From Panagrolaimus kolymaensis (lineage: Eukaryota > Nematoda > Chromadorea > Rhabditida > Panagrolaimidae), in the NCBI GenBank assembly GCA_028622995.1, contig JAJQJQ010000016.1, positions 930,001 to 994,000 of the forward strand: a stretch of 64,000 nucleotides of DNA, given 5' to 3'. Below are positions 11,701 through 23,956 of the stretch, piece by piece. A model generated the notes under the pieces. That model was not told where the DNA came from. It was given only the letters and a program-made list of their open reading frames with translations, and made no database searches. A program made the position numbers and the translations under genes. The number at the start of each line of letters is the position of its first letter. The stretch's first letter is position 1.

Positions 11701-12406
11701 ATGTCTGGAATGCACTTTTTACTTGGTTGTAAAACCGATAATTTTGTTATACTTGGATCTGATAAAGCTGCTTTCGCTTATGGTGCCATCACCGTTTCTG
11801 AAGGTTTGTTATCTTCCTTCCACATTTTTTAAAAACTTTTTCCCCTCTCAGAAAATGACAAAAATGTTAAACTTGGTGATTATGTAACAATGACTTGCAT
11901 TGGTGAATCAGGAGATGTAAATAACTTCCGTGATTGGACCCAACGAAATCTTGCATTGTACAAAATGCGAAACGGCTATGAACTCAGTCCATATTCAACG
12001 CACTTTTGGCTTCGTAAAAATATTGCTGAAGCTTTAAGAACCGAAGATTATTGGCGAGTTGATGTCCTTCTGGGCGGTTATGATGTCAAAGAAAACAAAG
12101 CATGGCTCAGTTCTATTGATTATTTGGGTAATGGAATCGAAAACCAGGTACTTTTTATTAGTTAGCTTTGCTGATATAATTTTTTCACTAATTTAGAATT
12201 ATCTTTTCCGCGGATTTCCCGGGCGGTTAAGTTACGCCGTCATGGACACTTTATATCGCAAAGATATGACTGTTGAAGAAGGTATTGAAGCCATCAAGAA
12301 GTGCATGAAGGAATCAAAGAAACGTTTCGTCGCAAACTTACCAGCTTTCCGTCTTGTTGTAATTGACAAGAATGGCGCTCGCACTCTTGACGATTTTGAT
12401 GTTTAA
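11701..12406 (+). CDS. pbs-4: Proteasome subunit beta type-2 (beta4), copy B
   Basis: Exons 11701-11803, 11852-12147 and 12197-12406 encode about 202 residues. Exon lengths match copy A exactly (103, 296 and 210 bp). The protein begins MSGMHFLLGCKTDNF and keeps CIGESGD, NGYELSPYSTHFW, LLGGYDVKENK and VIDKNG. No catalytic Thr or propeptide is present, normal for the structural beta4 subunit of the 20S proteasome. The ~70 bp before the ATG (CTTCGAA...TTTTTATC...CAATTTTCATAAA) resembles the same region of copy A, so the duplication included the proximal promoter. The frame is intact, so it is likely functional. Copies A and B are more alike than either is to copy C. Confidence 0.93.
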
Positions 12407-12814
12407 TATTCGCGGTTAACTTTAATTATTTACTTTGTTTCTTCTAATATAATTTATCCTTTTTTGTTTGATAAACGTGATTACTTTTTTTAAATTCCTT
12501 TATATCATCAAGAAATGCATGGATTCCCGCAACTTTCTCGTATGTTGACAAAAATTGAGCCAAATTTTTTTTAAATAACTTTTCGTTCGCGTGTAACGTA
12601 AACTAATTAAAAACATTGATATTGGCCCGCTACTCTTATTATTTTGCCAATAATGAAGAATACTTATATTCATAAAAAATTACATTAAAATTTGATTAAT
12701 AATATTTATTATATATCATTGCAAAAATCTTTTTTAAATATTAGAATAAATTATGGATGGCATTTGATAAAATATATTTTAAACATGTAAAATGCATAAA
12801 AGGCACTAAAATAA

Positions 12815-15800
12815 TTAATAAAATGAGGCATCAGTTGGGGAATTTCCAAGAGTTAAAACATCAAAGCACATGTGACATACGCGGACATTCTTTTGTAAAT
12901 TATATTTTACGATTGGAATTTGATGTTCTGAACATTTTGCACATACAAGGCGGCCACAATGTCTAAAATTTTATTTTGGAAATTTTATGTTTGTTTAATT
13001 ATATTAAAGAAGTGTGTACCTGCAATGATGCTTTCTCATTGTAAGGGTAAAACGGGCTTCACATTCTGAACAAAAATCACCTTCAGCCCTAAAAATTGGA
13101 TATTTAATTGTTCTTTAATGTTCGTCTTTGTTTTTGTTCTTTTTGTTTCGGTTATATAATAAAAAAAATACCATTTGGGTTCAGCTTCCAAATTATCTAA
13201 TAATCCAAAAAGTAGTTGCTTTGTGGGAGTATCAATTTTAAAAATAGATTGTCCTGTATGATTTGTTGAAGCCAAACACGCTCCATGTCGAAGGGCTAAA
13301 CGACAAAGATCTCCATTACCATTAATATATGAAAGTAAAAACACTGAAAATTTTAATTTCAAATGATGACGTAAAAACAAAAAAACGCACTTGTGTTTCC
13401 ATACAAGTCTTGAATTTCAAGGGGATATTGAGGAATTATTTCTAAAATAGTTTTAAACATTTCTACTGATTGAGGTCCAATTGTAATTGCACAAAGATGT
13501 AAAATATTTTGTTTTCTAAAATAATTTAATGACAAACTCGGTTTTTGAGTGTTATAAAAAAATTTACTTTTGATTCACTGAGAATGGATCAACCTCAGAT
13601 TCGTTTAACAAAACTCTTACAGCTTCAACGCTACCTTTAGAAACAGCATAATGAAGAGCTAAAAAATGGATAATTAGCTTGTATAACTAATGTCATAATA
13701 GTGTCTCGTAAAATAATTACCATTGTTTCCTTCAACATCAGGAATATTAGGATTAGCACCATTTTCAGTTAAAATTCTAACTAATTCACTGTGATTTGAG
13801 TTTGCAGCAACGTGTAACGGGGTTAAACCATCGATTGTTTGAGCATTCACTTCTGCTCCGGCAAGTAAAAGATTTCTCATAATCATTTCGTTTCCAACTT
13901 CTGATGCAATATGAAGGACTGTTGTTCTTTCAGTATTTTGTACTGGAATATTAACATCTGTTTGAAGACCAAGAAGAAAAAGAACGGATTCAAAATCATT
14001 TGCTTTTACAACAGAATGAAGGAGATTTTCACCGCTTCCATTAACAAAAAGTGCAGCATGAGGAAGGCGTTTACAAATAGCTTCAGCTGCTTTATTATTT
14101 TTCTGTCGCATTGCTAAAGCTAATGGGGTAAGACCATATCGATCTCTTACACTTAAATATGATACATCAGGATGGCTAAGAAGAAGATCAAGGGTTGGTT
14201 GATCATCATTTATTACAGCAAAATGTGCTGCGGTTCTTCCATCTGAATCTTGAGCATCTATTTTACATTTTGAATTTGCAATAAGTGCTGTGGTAACTTC
14301 ATTCAAACACCATTGAACACTTAGATGTAAAGCAGTTTGAAGAAGATCCACATCAGTGGGTGGCGATTTACCATCAATGCTTTGTCGAACTGCATTAACA
14401 TCGCATCCATTTTTAATTAAGAATACAGCAGCTTTTTGATCGTTTGCATCCACTGCTCGAAGGAGTAAACTTTCCAAACAATTGCTTTCAGAATTTAAAG
14501 CAATTCCTTCCATATTACATCCATTAGCAACAAGAACAGAAGCGGTTGCATAATCATCATTATTCAAAGCAGTCCAAATTGGGGGCAAACCAGTTTCTGG
14601 ATCAGCAAGATCAAGCTGAGCTCCAAGTTTACATAATCGATCCACTGTGGAGGTGAGTCCATTTTTGACAGCTAGACGAAGGCAAGAAGCTCCTTCAGTT
14701 GAAGAAACTCCAGCATTAGCTTTATTATCAAGCAAAAAGCGAATAATATCATCGCGTTTTGATTCAATAGCTTTAATCAAAATTGGTGTTCCTTCTGGAG
14801 TATTCTCATTAATATTTGCGCCGGATCGAAGTAGAAGTTGTGCCGCTGGAAATTTAGCTGCTTCAAGAGCCGTCCAAAATGGTGTTCTTCCTGAAGCATC
14901 AGCAACTCCTAATGGAAGCCCCAATGGTGCTGCTTCAAGAATAATTTCAAGAACTTTGGGATCCTTTTGAACAGATAAATGCAATGGAGTAAATCCAGAT
15001 GATGCTTCGCGAATAGAAAGATCTGCTCCAGCTTTAACTAAGAGTTTTAGAATATCAGATTGTTGTTCAGTGAATCCAGAATTTTGGATAGTTTTCATTA
15101 AATAAACATGAAGAGGTGTTGCATTATTGGTATTAAGGCTATTAACATTAGCAGAATGGGTTGTAAGAAATTGAATCACAGCAAAATTATCCTCTATTAC
15201 AGCTTTATGGAGGAGGGTTCGCTTTTCATTATCACTAACATTCATATTAGCACCATTTTCAACTAATTGATTCGCAAATTGAAGATTTTTCTTTTCAAGT
15301 AAAGCCAATTCCAAAGGAGTGCGTCTTTTTGAATCAAGAATATTAACATCAATATTTGGTTGTGATACAAGTAAATCGAGAAATGGTTTATTTTCTTTTT
15401 CGACAGCAACAAATAATGGCGTGCGTGATTGTTTATCAATGGCGTTAATATCAAATAATTGAATATACTTTTCTGCCCATTTAAGTAAAGCTTCGGGGGT
15501 TTCACTTCCTGCTAAAACATGAAGTAATGTTTCACCTGTCGCATCATTCACATAAGTCATGGAAGCATCATTGGCAGCTAAAAATTCACAAGCTTCAACA
15601 TCGCCTCTTTGTACTGCTTTGAAAACAAAGCTTCGACTATCTTTATCCAATTTATTTAAATCAGCTTTATGTTCAATCAGTAATTTTGCGATATTTAATT
15701 GTCCGGTGGAAAATGCAATATCCAATGGTAAATTTAAATCCTCATCTGGTGCATTTGTAAGTTCAGAAAGTTTTGAATCATTTTCAACAAAATACAAAAA

Positions 15801-16649
15801 TAAAGCATCTTCTCGTTCAAGCTTAATTATTGAATTTAAAACATGTTTTGAGCGACGTTTTAACATTTTATATAATAACGTTGCATCCATATCTGCAAAA
15901 TGTTGGGCTGTAAAATCATTCCATCTAGCAGCAACCAATTCTGCACATTCATCTCGGAGCCTTTCAAGATTTTCTTTTTCCGCAAATTGATAAATTTTAA
16001 CGCAATTATCAATATCTAAACGTCCAATAAGTATATTTTCACATCTAAAAAGGGTAATGCGAAAATTTTATCATTTTTTTTTTGGCACAAACCTATCTTT
16101 TAAAGAATCAAGTTTATATAAAATGGAATAGCTAAGAATTTCTAATATTATGCTATCGCCATACTTGGAATCAAAACAGTCCGAGTACATCCAACGGAGA
16201 ATTATATCAGCTGTTCCATAATTCATTTCTAAAATCTTTTAATCAAAAAAAGCTTAATGGTATGGATATCTAACCTCCCAAATCAATGCTATCAACATCA
16301 TGAAGATCGCCCCAATAATCGGTACGAGCAGCAATAATAAGTTTGTGAGCTCTTAATTGTCGTCCACCAACATGAATTGTTATATCACTAAAAATTTTTA
16401 TATCAACAAACTTAACATATTTTTTTAAATTTTTTACCTATATAAATCTTTATCATATAATTGACTAACAACATTAACTAATCTTTGTACAAATCCATTA
16501 GCTGAATCATCGCCATTTTTGTTTATATCATCTTCTCCTGAGGATAAATTTTTCGAAGCAGCTAATAAATCATAACGTCGTTGTAAATCTACATATTTAG
16601 CTTGAAGCTGGCTATATTCATCACGGAGAAGATCCAAATGGCTTCTCAT
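12815..16649 (-). CDS. ANKFY1: Rabankyrin-5: BTB, ankyrin repeats and FYVE finger
   Basis: Nine exons (16438-16649, 16275-16387, 16093-16228, 13721-16044, 13568-13658, 13391-13515, 13172-13343, 13020-13088, 12815-12962) give about 1129 residues; the human protein has about 1170. Order of domains: N-terminal coiled segment (LDLLRDEYSQLQAKY), BTB domain (about 68-175, DITIHVGGRQLRAHK), around twenty ankyrin repeats (about 240-1010, e.g. GLTPLHVAANSNHSELVRIL), and a C-terminal FYVE finger (about 1057-1129) with CSECEARF, RKHHCRHCGRLVC and VRVCHMCFDVL. FYVE binds phosphatidylinositol 3-phosphate. The family is a Rab5 effector on early endosomes and macropinosomes. The start follows the conserved coiled N-terminus. 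Most of the protein is in one 2.3-kb exon. Confidence 0.95.
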
Positions 16650-17173
16650 TTTTTTAGATAAATAATAAAGATAAATGATAATATTAGTATGGCAGTGCGC
16701 AAATTTTTTTCTTTGATATTTTATTGCTCTCCCATAATTTTTTTTTCGTCGAAGGATAGAATGACCGCGAAGCAAATAATTTCAAATTTTTTAAAGTATC
16801 AGCATCATCAACAATGGGCATGCTCACATTTCATTAATGTAAATAACGTAATGGAATTATTGACCAATAATAATGGAGATACAAACAAGATAGTTACAAT
16901 GAGATGGAAATATAAAAAGTATCACACTAGATTTGGAGCAGATAATCTTAAATTATTTTTATCAGGATATTAAGATTGCTCAGTATGTCTTACAAATTTT
17001 TAATTTTTTAAAATTATTTTGATGATATGTTTTCGTATATATCTGTACTTTGAATTCATTTTTATTAGAATGAAACATACACCAAAACAAACTTTTATTA
17101 AAGGACAACAGTAATAAACCACAAAACTCAAAAAAAAGTAAGATTTAAAAAAAAGAATGATCATAGGCATAAA
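16650..17173. other. Spacer with one doubtful 70-codon ORF
   Basis: Between ANKFY1 and proteasome copy C. On the + strand 16761-16973 an ATG-started frame of 70 codons (MTAKQIISNFLKYQHHQQW...) has somewhat balanced composition and could be a small orphan protein divergent from ANKFY1. It has no recognised motif and no splice partner, so it is not called as a gene. AATAAAATT-like sequences at the right end probably belong to 3' ends. Confidence 0.3.
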
Positions 17174-17922
17174 TTAATTATCATCGAGGCTACGAGTTCC
17201 ATTTTGATCGATTACAAGTAAATTAAAACCTTGTAAGTTGATATCACAATGCTTTTTTACCCCTTCTATGCATTTCTTGAGTGCTTCAGCACATTCTTCG
17301 ATTGTCATATCTAAACCAAGAATAAAAACGATCATTCAATGGGAAAATTCACCTTTGCGATAAATATTTTTCATAACGGCATAACTATATTTCTCAGCCG
17401 CTCCATGGAAAATGTAACTCTGAAATAGAAAAATAAAAGAATAAATAAATTCAAATTATGTTAATAAAGTAATACTTGGTTTTCGATCACGTTACCCATA
17501 GAATCAATGGAACTAAACCATGTTTTGTTATCTTTGACATCGTATCCACCAAGCAAAACGTCAACTCGCCAATTTTTTCCTGATTTTATTCCATCAGCAA
17601 TGGTTTTCCGAACCCAAAAATGCGTTGCACTTGGACTAAGTTCATAACCATAACGCATTTTATTCAATCTGAGATTATTTTGAACCCATTCACAGAAGTT
17701 ATTGACTTCAGCGCCTTCCCCGATGCAACACATAGTTACATTATCTCCAAGTTTGATGTTTTTGTTGTCTATTAGAAAGTTAAAAAATAGTTTAGAGCAG
17801 AAAAATATAATTAACGAACCTTCAGAAACGGTGATAGCACCATAAGCGAAAACAGCTTTATCAGATCCAAGAATAACAAAATTATCGGTTTTACAACCTA
17901 GCATAAAATGCATTCCAGACAT
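17174..17922 (-). CDS. pbs-4: Proteasome subunit beta type-2 (beta4), divergent copy C
   Basis: Four exons (17820-17922, 17476-17768, 17353-17419, 17174-17310) encode about 199 residues. It shares the first two intron positions with copies A and B and has one extra intron splitting the YRK/DMTIEE segment. The sequence keeps CIGEGAEV, YGYELSPSATHFW, LLGGYDVKDNK and VIDQNGTRSLDD. It differs from A and B in many residues (e.g. FHGAAEKYSYAVM against FRGFPGRLSYA[VI]M) and ends DDN instead of DDFDV. All splice sites are canonical and the frame is intact. It may be a specialised or tissue-specific isoform of the structural beta4 subunit, but that is inference. Confidence 0.9.
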
Positions 17923-18414
17923 ATCTCAAAAAAAATTTTTAAATTGCAGAAACTTACTGAAAGGCTAACTAAAAACTGTGAAAGTTTTAAACAAAAAAAT
18001 GGTACAACAGCTAACTTTCAACCTTTAAAAAAATGAACGAATTGGAAGTGAAGAACGCTCATGTCTTGTTCATTCAGCGGACCTCACTGATGTCCTTCCA
18101 TAGATGACGAGGTTAAAAAAATGATTACGTCTCGCATTGGTCATAGCATAAGCGCTTCAGTCAGAAGAATAATGAGTGTGTGAAGGAAGGTCTGTCTGTG
18201 TAAAAAAGGGCCAATTTCGCCATTTTGTAGCTTTTATAACTGGCAGTAGTATTATGTCTTTAAAATCACATTAAATGTGGGTAGTATGAAACCAAGAAAC
18301 CAAAATAAACCTCAATACAAAGAAATTTTTTTTCAAATATTTATACAATATGCAATAGGTATGTTACAGAATACAATACAATACAAGTAAATTAAAAATA
18401 TCACAAAGATAATA
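17923..18414. other. Intergenic, no gene seen
   Basis: About 490 bp between copy C and the coiled-coil gene. Positions 18030-18210 are less AT-biased than their surroundings but contain no long frame. I could not fold them into a tRNA. It may be promoter DNA of copy C. Confidence 0.4.
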
Positions 18415-20438
18415 TCATTGTTGATTACAGCTGGAATTATTGTGTTGAGTAGAACGTTCTTTCTTGCGTCGAAAAGGGCTTGCAAGCTTTGAACCAAAAC
18501 TTTCTTTACGCTTTCGAACATCAGCATCATCTTTGCGTGGAGTTACTTGTAAAGTTTCATCACCATCAGCCCCAGCAGCTTGAAGAGAAGCATCTTGATC
18601 AAATTGATGAGAAGGCGAAACAACATCACCAAGATCAATAGCAGCTCGAATAGTAGTATTTCCATCAGGTTTCATTTTGGCCAACTTTTCTGAAAGACGG
18701 AATAATTGTTCAGATGATTCTTTTTGAGCATTATCAGCAGCTTCAAGTTGTTCATTCAAAGAATCAATTTCTTGAACCAATTTTTCACGAGTTTCTTGGA
18801 GTTTTTCAAGCTCTTCTCGATCTTTTCCAGATGTATCCTTCAATTCAAGAAGTTCGACCTCTTTCAAAGAATAAAGACTTTGCAATTCAGCTTTCTCGTC
18901 CTTCAACTTGCTGTTTTCTGATTTCATTTCATTGAAGACTTTGATTTTAGCAGCTTTTTCGTTGAGGAGTTCATCATAAAGTTGAGCCTTTTGAATCACA
19001 TCATCTTCAAGCTTGATTGAAGCTACACGTTCTTCCATCATTCCAAGTTCATTCTTTAAAGATGAGTTTTCAGCACGAAGTTGATTGCAAAGATCTTCAG
19101 CTTCTTGGAACTTGTTGAGAGTAGCATCGAGATTTTCCTTGCAAGCATCGAGATCATCTTTCATTGTAGCAAGTTCTCTTTTCAAATCATCAACAGCCCC
19201 AAGTTCATTTTTCATAGATGAATTTTCAGCAAGAAGTTGAACACATCGAGTTTCTGATTCTTTAACTTCAGCAAAAGCGTCTTCGAGTTTTTGAGAGGAA
19301 ACCATGAGATCATCTTTCAAACCATCAAGAGCAGCTTTGTTATCAGCCTTCAACGATAAGTTTTCAGCCAATAGTTGAGCACAAAGAACATCAGATTCTT
19401 TACATTTGATGAGAGCATCGTCGAGTTTTTGACCATATGTATCAAGGTTATTTTTCATAACAGCAATTTCATGCTTCAAAGCATCATCAATGCCAACTTC
19501 ATTAGCCAAATAAGCATTTTCACTGAGGAGCTGTTCACCAAAAGCTTTAGATTCTTCCAATTGCTTGAGAGCATCATCAAGATTTTGGTTTAGAGCAGCA
19601 ACTTCATTTTTCAAAGTGGAATTTTCAGCACGAAGAACATTACTAAGTCCAAGAGCGTCTTCTGACTTTTTGACAAGTTCATCAAGTTTCTCTTTCAAAC
19701 CAGCAAGCTCCATATTCAAAGCATCAGCGACAGCAACGTCATTCTTCAAGGAAGTGTTTTCTTCACGAAGTTGGTTACAGAGATTTTCAGCTTCTTCCAA
19801 TTTCTTGAGAGTAGCATCATACAATTCGAGTTTTTCACTGGATGCAGAACCTTCTTCTTTCATACTTTCACTATCCTTTGAAGCAAGAGCAGCTTTAAGA
19901 TCTTCAATTTCTTCCAAGAGAGCATAATTATGGACTTCAGGAATAAGTTCTTTTGTGCGACATTTCTCTTCATTCAAAGCATACTCATAGTCTTCGATAT
20001 CCTTCTGAGCGAATTCATTGAGCTTTCGTAAATGTTCAATTTGTTCTTTAGCTTCATCACGTTGATCAGTAAGTTCGACAACTAAATCTTGAAGATTTGT
20101 GTCAGCTACACCAAGTTGTTGTTCACGCTTAAAACAAAAGATTATGAGAAGTTATGTTTAGATAACAAAATACAACTTACAATGGTAGAGTATTCTTTGA
20201 TGAGAGCAGCAAAACGTTCACATTTACATGGATCATTTGATTGAATATCCAATTCAGCTTCCAAGAAGGACATACTTGATGCAGGAGGAGGATGGTTTTG
20301 AGAAGACGCTTGAGTTGAATTGAATATAGCAGTATATTCTCGAGTAACACTTCGATTTATAATAACAGAGCGATCACCACCTTCAGAATTTTCGGTTATT
20401 GTATCCAAGTTAGAGAAAGATTGACAAATTGAATCCAT
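18415..20438 (-). CDS. Repetitive coiled-coil protein, family unknown
   Basis: Exons 20181-20438 and 18415-20127 (53-bp intron) encode about 656 residues. Residues 1-80 are Ser/Thr/Asn-rich. From about 87 to 560 the protein is almost continuous heptad-type coiled coil. Within it a unit built around L-x-AENSSLKNE recurs about six times at 35-48-residue spacing (variants LREENTSLKND, LRAENSTLKNE, LLSENAYLANE, LLAENLSLKAD, LLAENSSMKNE, LRAENSSLKNE). The last ~90 residues are non-helical with a TPRK site and a basic tail (KRKESFGSKLASPFRRKKER) that could be a nuclear signal or phosphoregulated. The plus-strand 'ORFs' over it are shadows. A cytoskeletal, centrosomal or nuclear-envelope scaffold is possible; I see no diagnostic domain. 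Confidence 0.82.
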
Positions 20439-21065
20439 TGTAATGCACAGCAAACAGCGGCGCTTTCACGTTGATTTAATTTGTCAAAAATGAAACAAAA
20501 AATTTAAAATTCCTGTATATATACAAAAAAAACAGGCATTATTGTTTTATGTAAATTTTGTTTACCTAATCACAATTTTTGTTTTCGTGCAAATAAATAA
20601 TTTTAAAATTCCTTCTGCACCTTTTTTTTCAAATGTTAACTTCATAATACATACTATCTATTTATTTTTTGGAAGCCATAATTATTAATTAATTAAAAAT
20701 TATGTGCCCGTTTTAGCTATATTTTTCTTTAAATCTTGATATGTTTCTTAATATACCATTCATTCAATTCGTAGCATTAGGTTAAAATTGTGTAGCTGAT
20801 ATTTTTAAGACATTGTTTTTTTGTGGTAATGTTTTACTTTCATTTTTTTAAATTGGGTGTAAATTTTTATTCATAGAAATAAATAAATATCAAACAAAAA
20901 AAACCATAATGGACAAAAATGAATGTTGAAACCAACAAAAAGATGAAAGAGAACCATAATAATGCTGTGTAATGGTTAAAAAAAGCGAAAGATAAAATTA
21001 AATTAAAACTTCAGTACAACGATAAAATAGACCGTAAGGCAAAATTTGCGACTTTAAAAAAAAGT
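20439..21065. other. Intergenic, no gene seen
   Basis: AT-rich spacer between the start of the coiled-coil gene and the stop of the zinc-finger gene, with AATAAA-type signals near 20878-20885 on the + strand. No supported coding sequence or RNA. Confidence 0.5.
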
Positions 21066-23374
21066 TTATCCTTTCTTCGGATGAACTGTAGACAAATGTT
21101 GTTCAAGTTCCTGATAAACGGTACATGAATATTGGCATACATCACAACTATACCGTATTTCAGCGCTACATAAATTTTTATTATGTTCTTGCACCAAATG
21201 TTGTAACATATTAAAGGCATATTGCTAAAAAAAAAGGTATTTAATTTAAAAGCAAATTCCAAAAATGTGTAATCATACTTTTTTACAAATTTGACAGCGT
21301 CCACCATCTTGTTTATTTTGAGCTTTACGTAAAAATTCTTGTGTAACTAGCCCATGTGCCATAACCAAATGACGTTCAAGGCCATCATAACACCAAAATC
21401 TTTCTTTACATCGGCTGCAAGCTAATGGAGCACCTTGTTGCATATCCGATAGAGTTTTACCTTCCATTTTTTTATGAACTTGTTGCATATGCTCCAAATA
21501 ATTTTCTAATCTTTCCAAAGTTGCATCACAAATTTCACAACTATATTTTTGAATAGGCACTCGAGGTGTAAATGCTTTAGTTAATACAGGAGGTCGCTAA
21601 AATTTAAAATATTTGTTTGTTTAAATTTAAAAATTTGATAAGATTTTACCATAGAAAGGGGAGCTCGAGGAGGTACAACAGTTCTTGGACCACCAGGGGT
21701 AATTAATCGGGTAAGTTGAGCAACAGCAGCAGGATTATTTTTGAGATTCGCTAAAACTTAATAAATGTTAAAAGTTTAATTGATTAATTTTAAAAATAAT
21801 CATACATAATTGATTTTGTAATTGGCGATAAACTAAAGGATGGTCAGTTTTAATTTTTTCAAGAGCCGCAGGATTTGCTTGAAGACTTTGAAGTAATGGC
21901 ATAAGTTGAGCAACATTTGTTGTAATGGCTGGAGGAGGAGGTGGACGAATTTGTGATGGTCCAGGAGCAACAAGTTTGGGAGGAGCTGCTAATGGGGCTT
22001 TCACTGGTTTTGGTGGTGGTGGCTAAAAAATAATTATAAGTCCAAAATTTTTAAACTATAATAAATATGCTTACAGGTTTAGGTTGACTTCGTGCAACGC
22101 TTGGCTCTAATGTGGGTTTGGGCCACATCCATTGATTTATAGCAAGTTTATCATTTTCTGTTGGATGCATAATACGTCGTTGAGTAAGAGCTTGACGCTT
22201 GCAATCTTTTAAATGATTATTTAATTCACCTTTAAATTTAAAATCTTCTTCACAAATTGGACAATCCATTCGATTTGAATTTTCTTCCACTGGCGTTGGA
22301 ACAATTTCATGCTTTTCCATATAGTGTTTACGAATTCGTGCAACATTATTATTAAATTCAGAACACATGGTACAAGAATATTTTTTGCCATCATAATGTA
22401 AGGTCCATTGATGCTTTGAAAATGCAACCAAGCTATCGGTTTTAAAACGACATACTCGACAAACATGATATTTACATTTATATGCTGAATTCTTTTCTTT
22501 TAAATTTTGCCATACTGGTTTCAATTGTTCAGCAACCCGTTTATATCCTTCAATATCCTTTGGCATATCAGGTAAATTTCTTGCATGTACAATATCACCA
22601 TAAGTAAATTCTTGAACTAATTCTTGTCCAATTTGTGCAACCACTCGAGTCATTGCAGGCGCAGCAAATTCCCTTCTAAATCGAAGTTTTTCTTGTCGTT
22701 CTTGTTCGGTCTCTTTAGGCTTTTCATCACCAAATAATTTTTGAATTATTCTTGTTAATAATTGCTCTGGATCATGCTCGATAAGTAAATCCACATATTG
22801 TGATGGTGGATGAGTTATGGTATTTGGTAATACTAATTGTTTATCAATAATTAATTTACGTACTGAATGTGGGTCATTTAAAACTTCTTGATTGATTGCA
22901 GCTAGCATTACATCCATAACCTTCCTTCCCAAATCCCTGCGACTATCAAGTTGTTTATGAACATGATCAAAAACTTTATCCAAAAGATCGTCATAACATG
23001 TAATAGGTTTGGACGCCTTTTTTGGATCATTTGAAGATGATGTTCCATTTACTTTATTATTATTAATACAATTTTCTTCAATTTTTAATTTTTTTGGTAA
23101 CGGAGGAGGTATTTCTTGAATATCATCATCATCCGCAATATCAATGCATTCAACTTCTTTCGATATTGTTGGAGTTATTGCTGATTTAACATCAACAGAT
23201 CTTTCCCGCCTAATACTTTCTGATCTATCACTTTCAATAGAAACGCTTCGCTCCAACTAAATTTAAATGTGAAAAATTAAAATCAATATAATTTTTTTAT
23301 ATTCAATAAATACTTACAATTGGGGCACGCGGCTGTGATGGCGCCAATTCAGCAACTACTTCAGAAACCATCAT
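21066..23374 (-). CDS. mep-1: MEP-1-like multi-zinc-finger protein
   Basis: Six exons (23318-23374, 22075-23256, 21806-22022, 21650-21750, 21279-21596, 21066-21224) join to about 677 residues. The N-terminus is Ser/Arg/Glu-rich and acidic, with proline runs. A middle block (about 100-270) precedes Cys/His fingers (about 285-375: CRVCRFKTDSLVAFSKHQWTLH, CTMCSEF, CPICEEDFKFKGELNNHLKDC). A proline-rich linker (PPPPKPV, RPPPPPAI) follows. The C-terminal cluster (about 545-677) has CEICDATLERLENYLEHMQ, CSRCKERFWCYDGLERH, CQICKK and CDVCQYSC. This layout matches C. elegans MEP-1, a nuclear partner of MOG RNA helicases and of the Mi-2 chromatin complex that represses germline genes in soma. Family call is good; orthology should be tested by search. 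Confidence 0.85.
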
Positions 23375-23956
23375 ATAAATAAATGACCTATGACGGTTGG
23401 TTTAAAAAAATCTAGAAAATCAAAAATTTAAATTTCGTTGATATTTTGGATAGATAAGATTTTGAAACGCTATGAAATAAGTAAATAAGCTTATTTTTGT
23501 TTTTACAACAAACGAAAATATTACAAACGTATAAATTCTAACACTCAGCCATCCACCCATATTTAATTTCGTTACAAGACAACATTATGAAAAAGAAATG
23601 ACAGAATGCGGAGGACTAAGTGGGAGGGGCTACGGACAAACAACAACTTTCGCAAAAAATACCCCTACCATCCACCCAAAATTTGGGACAGCCCGCAAAA
23701 ATAAGTGTGCTCACTTCGGTCGCTGTCTCCCTTTCCATCATCCATCGTAGGCGCATTTGTGCTAATAAAAATTTTTGTTTAGGAAACCTTAAAAAATAAT
23801 ATAAAAAAATGGATAAACAATACTGTAATGTCATGAACCCTAATATGGTGAATTCCAAAATTAGATATTAATTATTATGAAATTTTTTATTCGAAGGTTT
23901 AAAAAATCTTTATTAAAGAATTTCAAAAAATATTTATAAATAAAATACACAAAAAA
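23375..23956. other. Intergenic spacer with a GC-richer block
   Basis: Between the start of the mep-1-like gene and the 3' end of the DHHC gene. Positions 23605-23750 are clearly less AT-rich (GGAGGACTAAGTGGGAGGGG and nearby), with no long frame. This is probably promoter sequence of the mep-1-like gene; an uncharacterised RNA cannot be excluded. Confidence 0.4.

Noticed and set aside
4279..12406. The whole 8-kb region as one continuous inverted duplication
   Set aside because: Similarity breaks off exactly at the outer TIR edges where a 9-bp direct repeat sits, and resumes only in the gene-proximal promoters. Insertion of a TIR element explains this better.
20142..20453. Earlier start (LCITMDSICQ) for the coiled-coil protein
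   Set aside because: The upstream codon is TTG, not ATG; the first ATG is at 20438.
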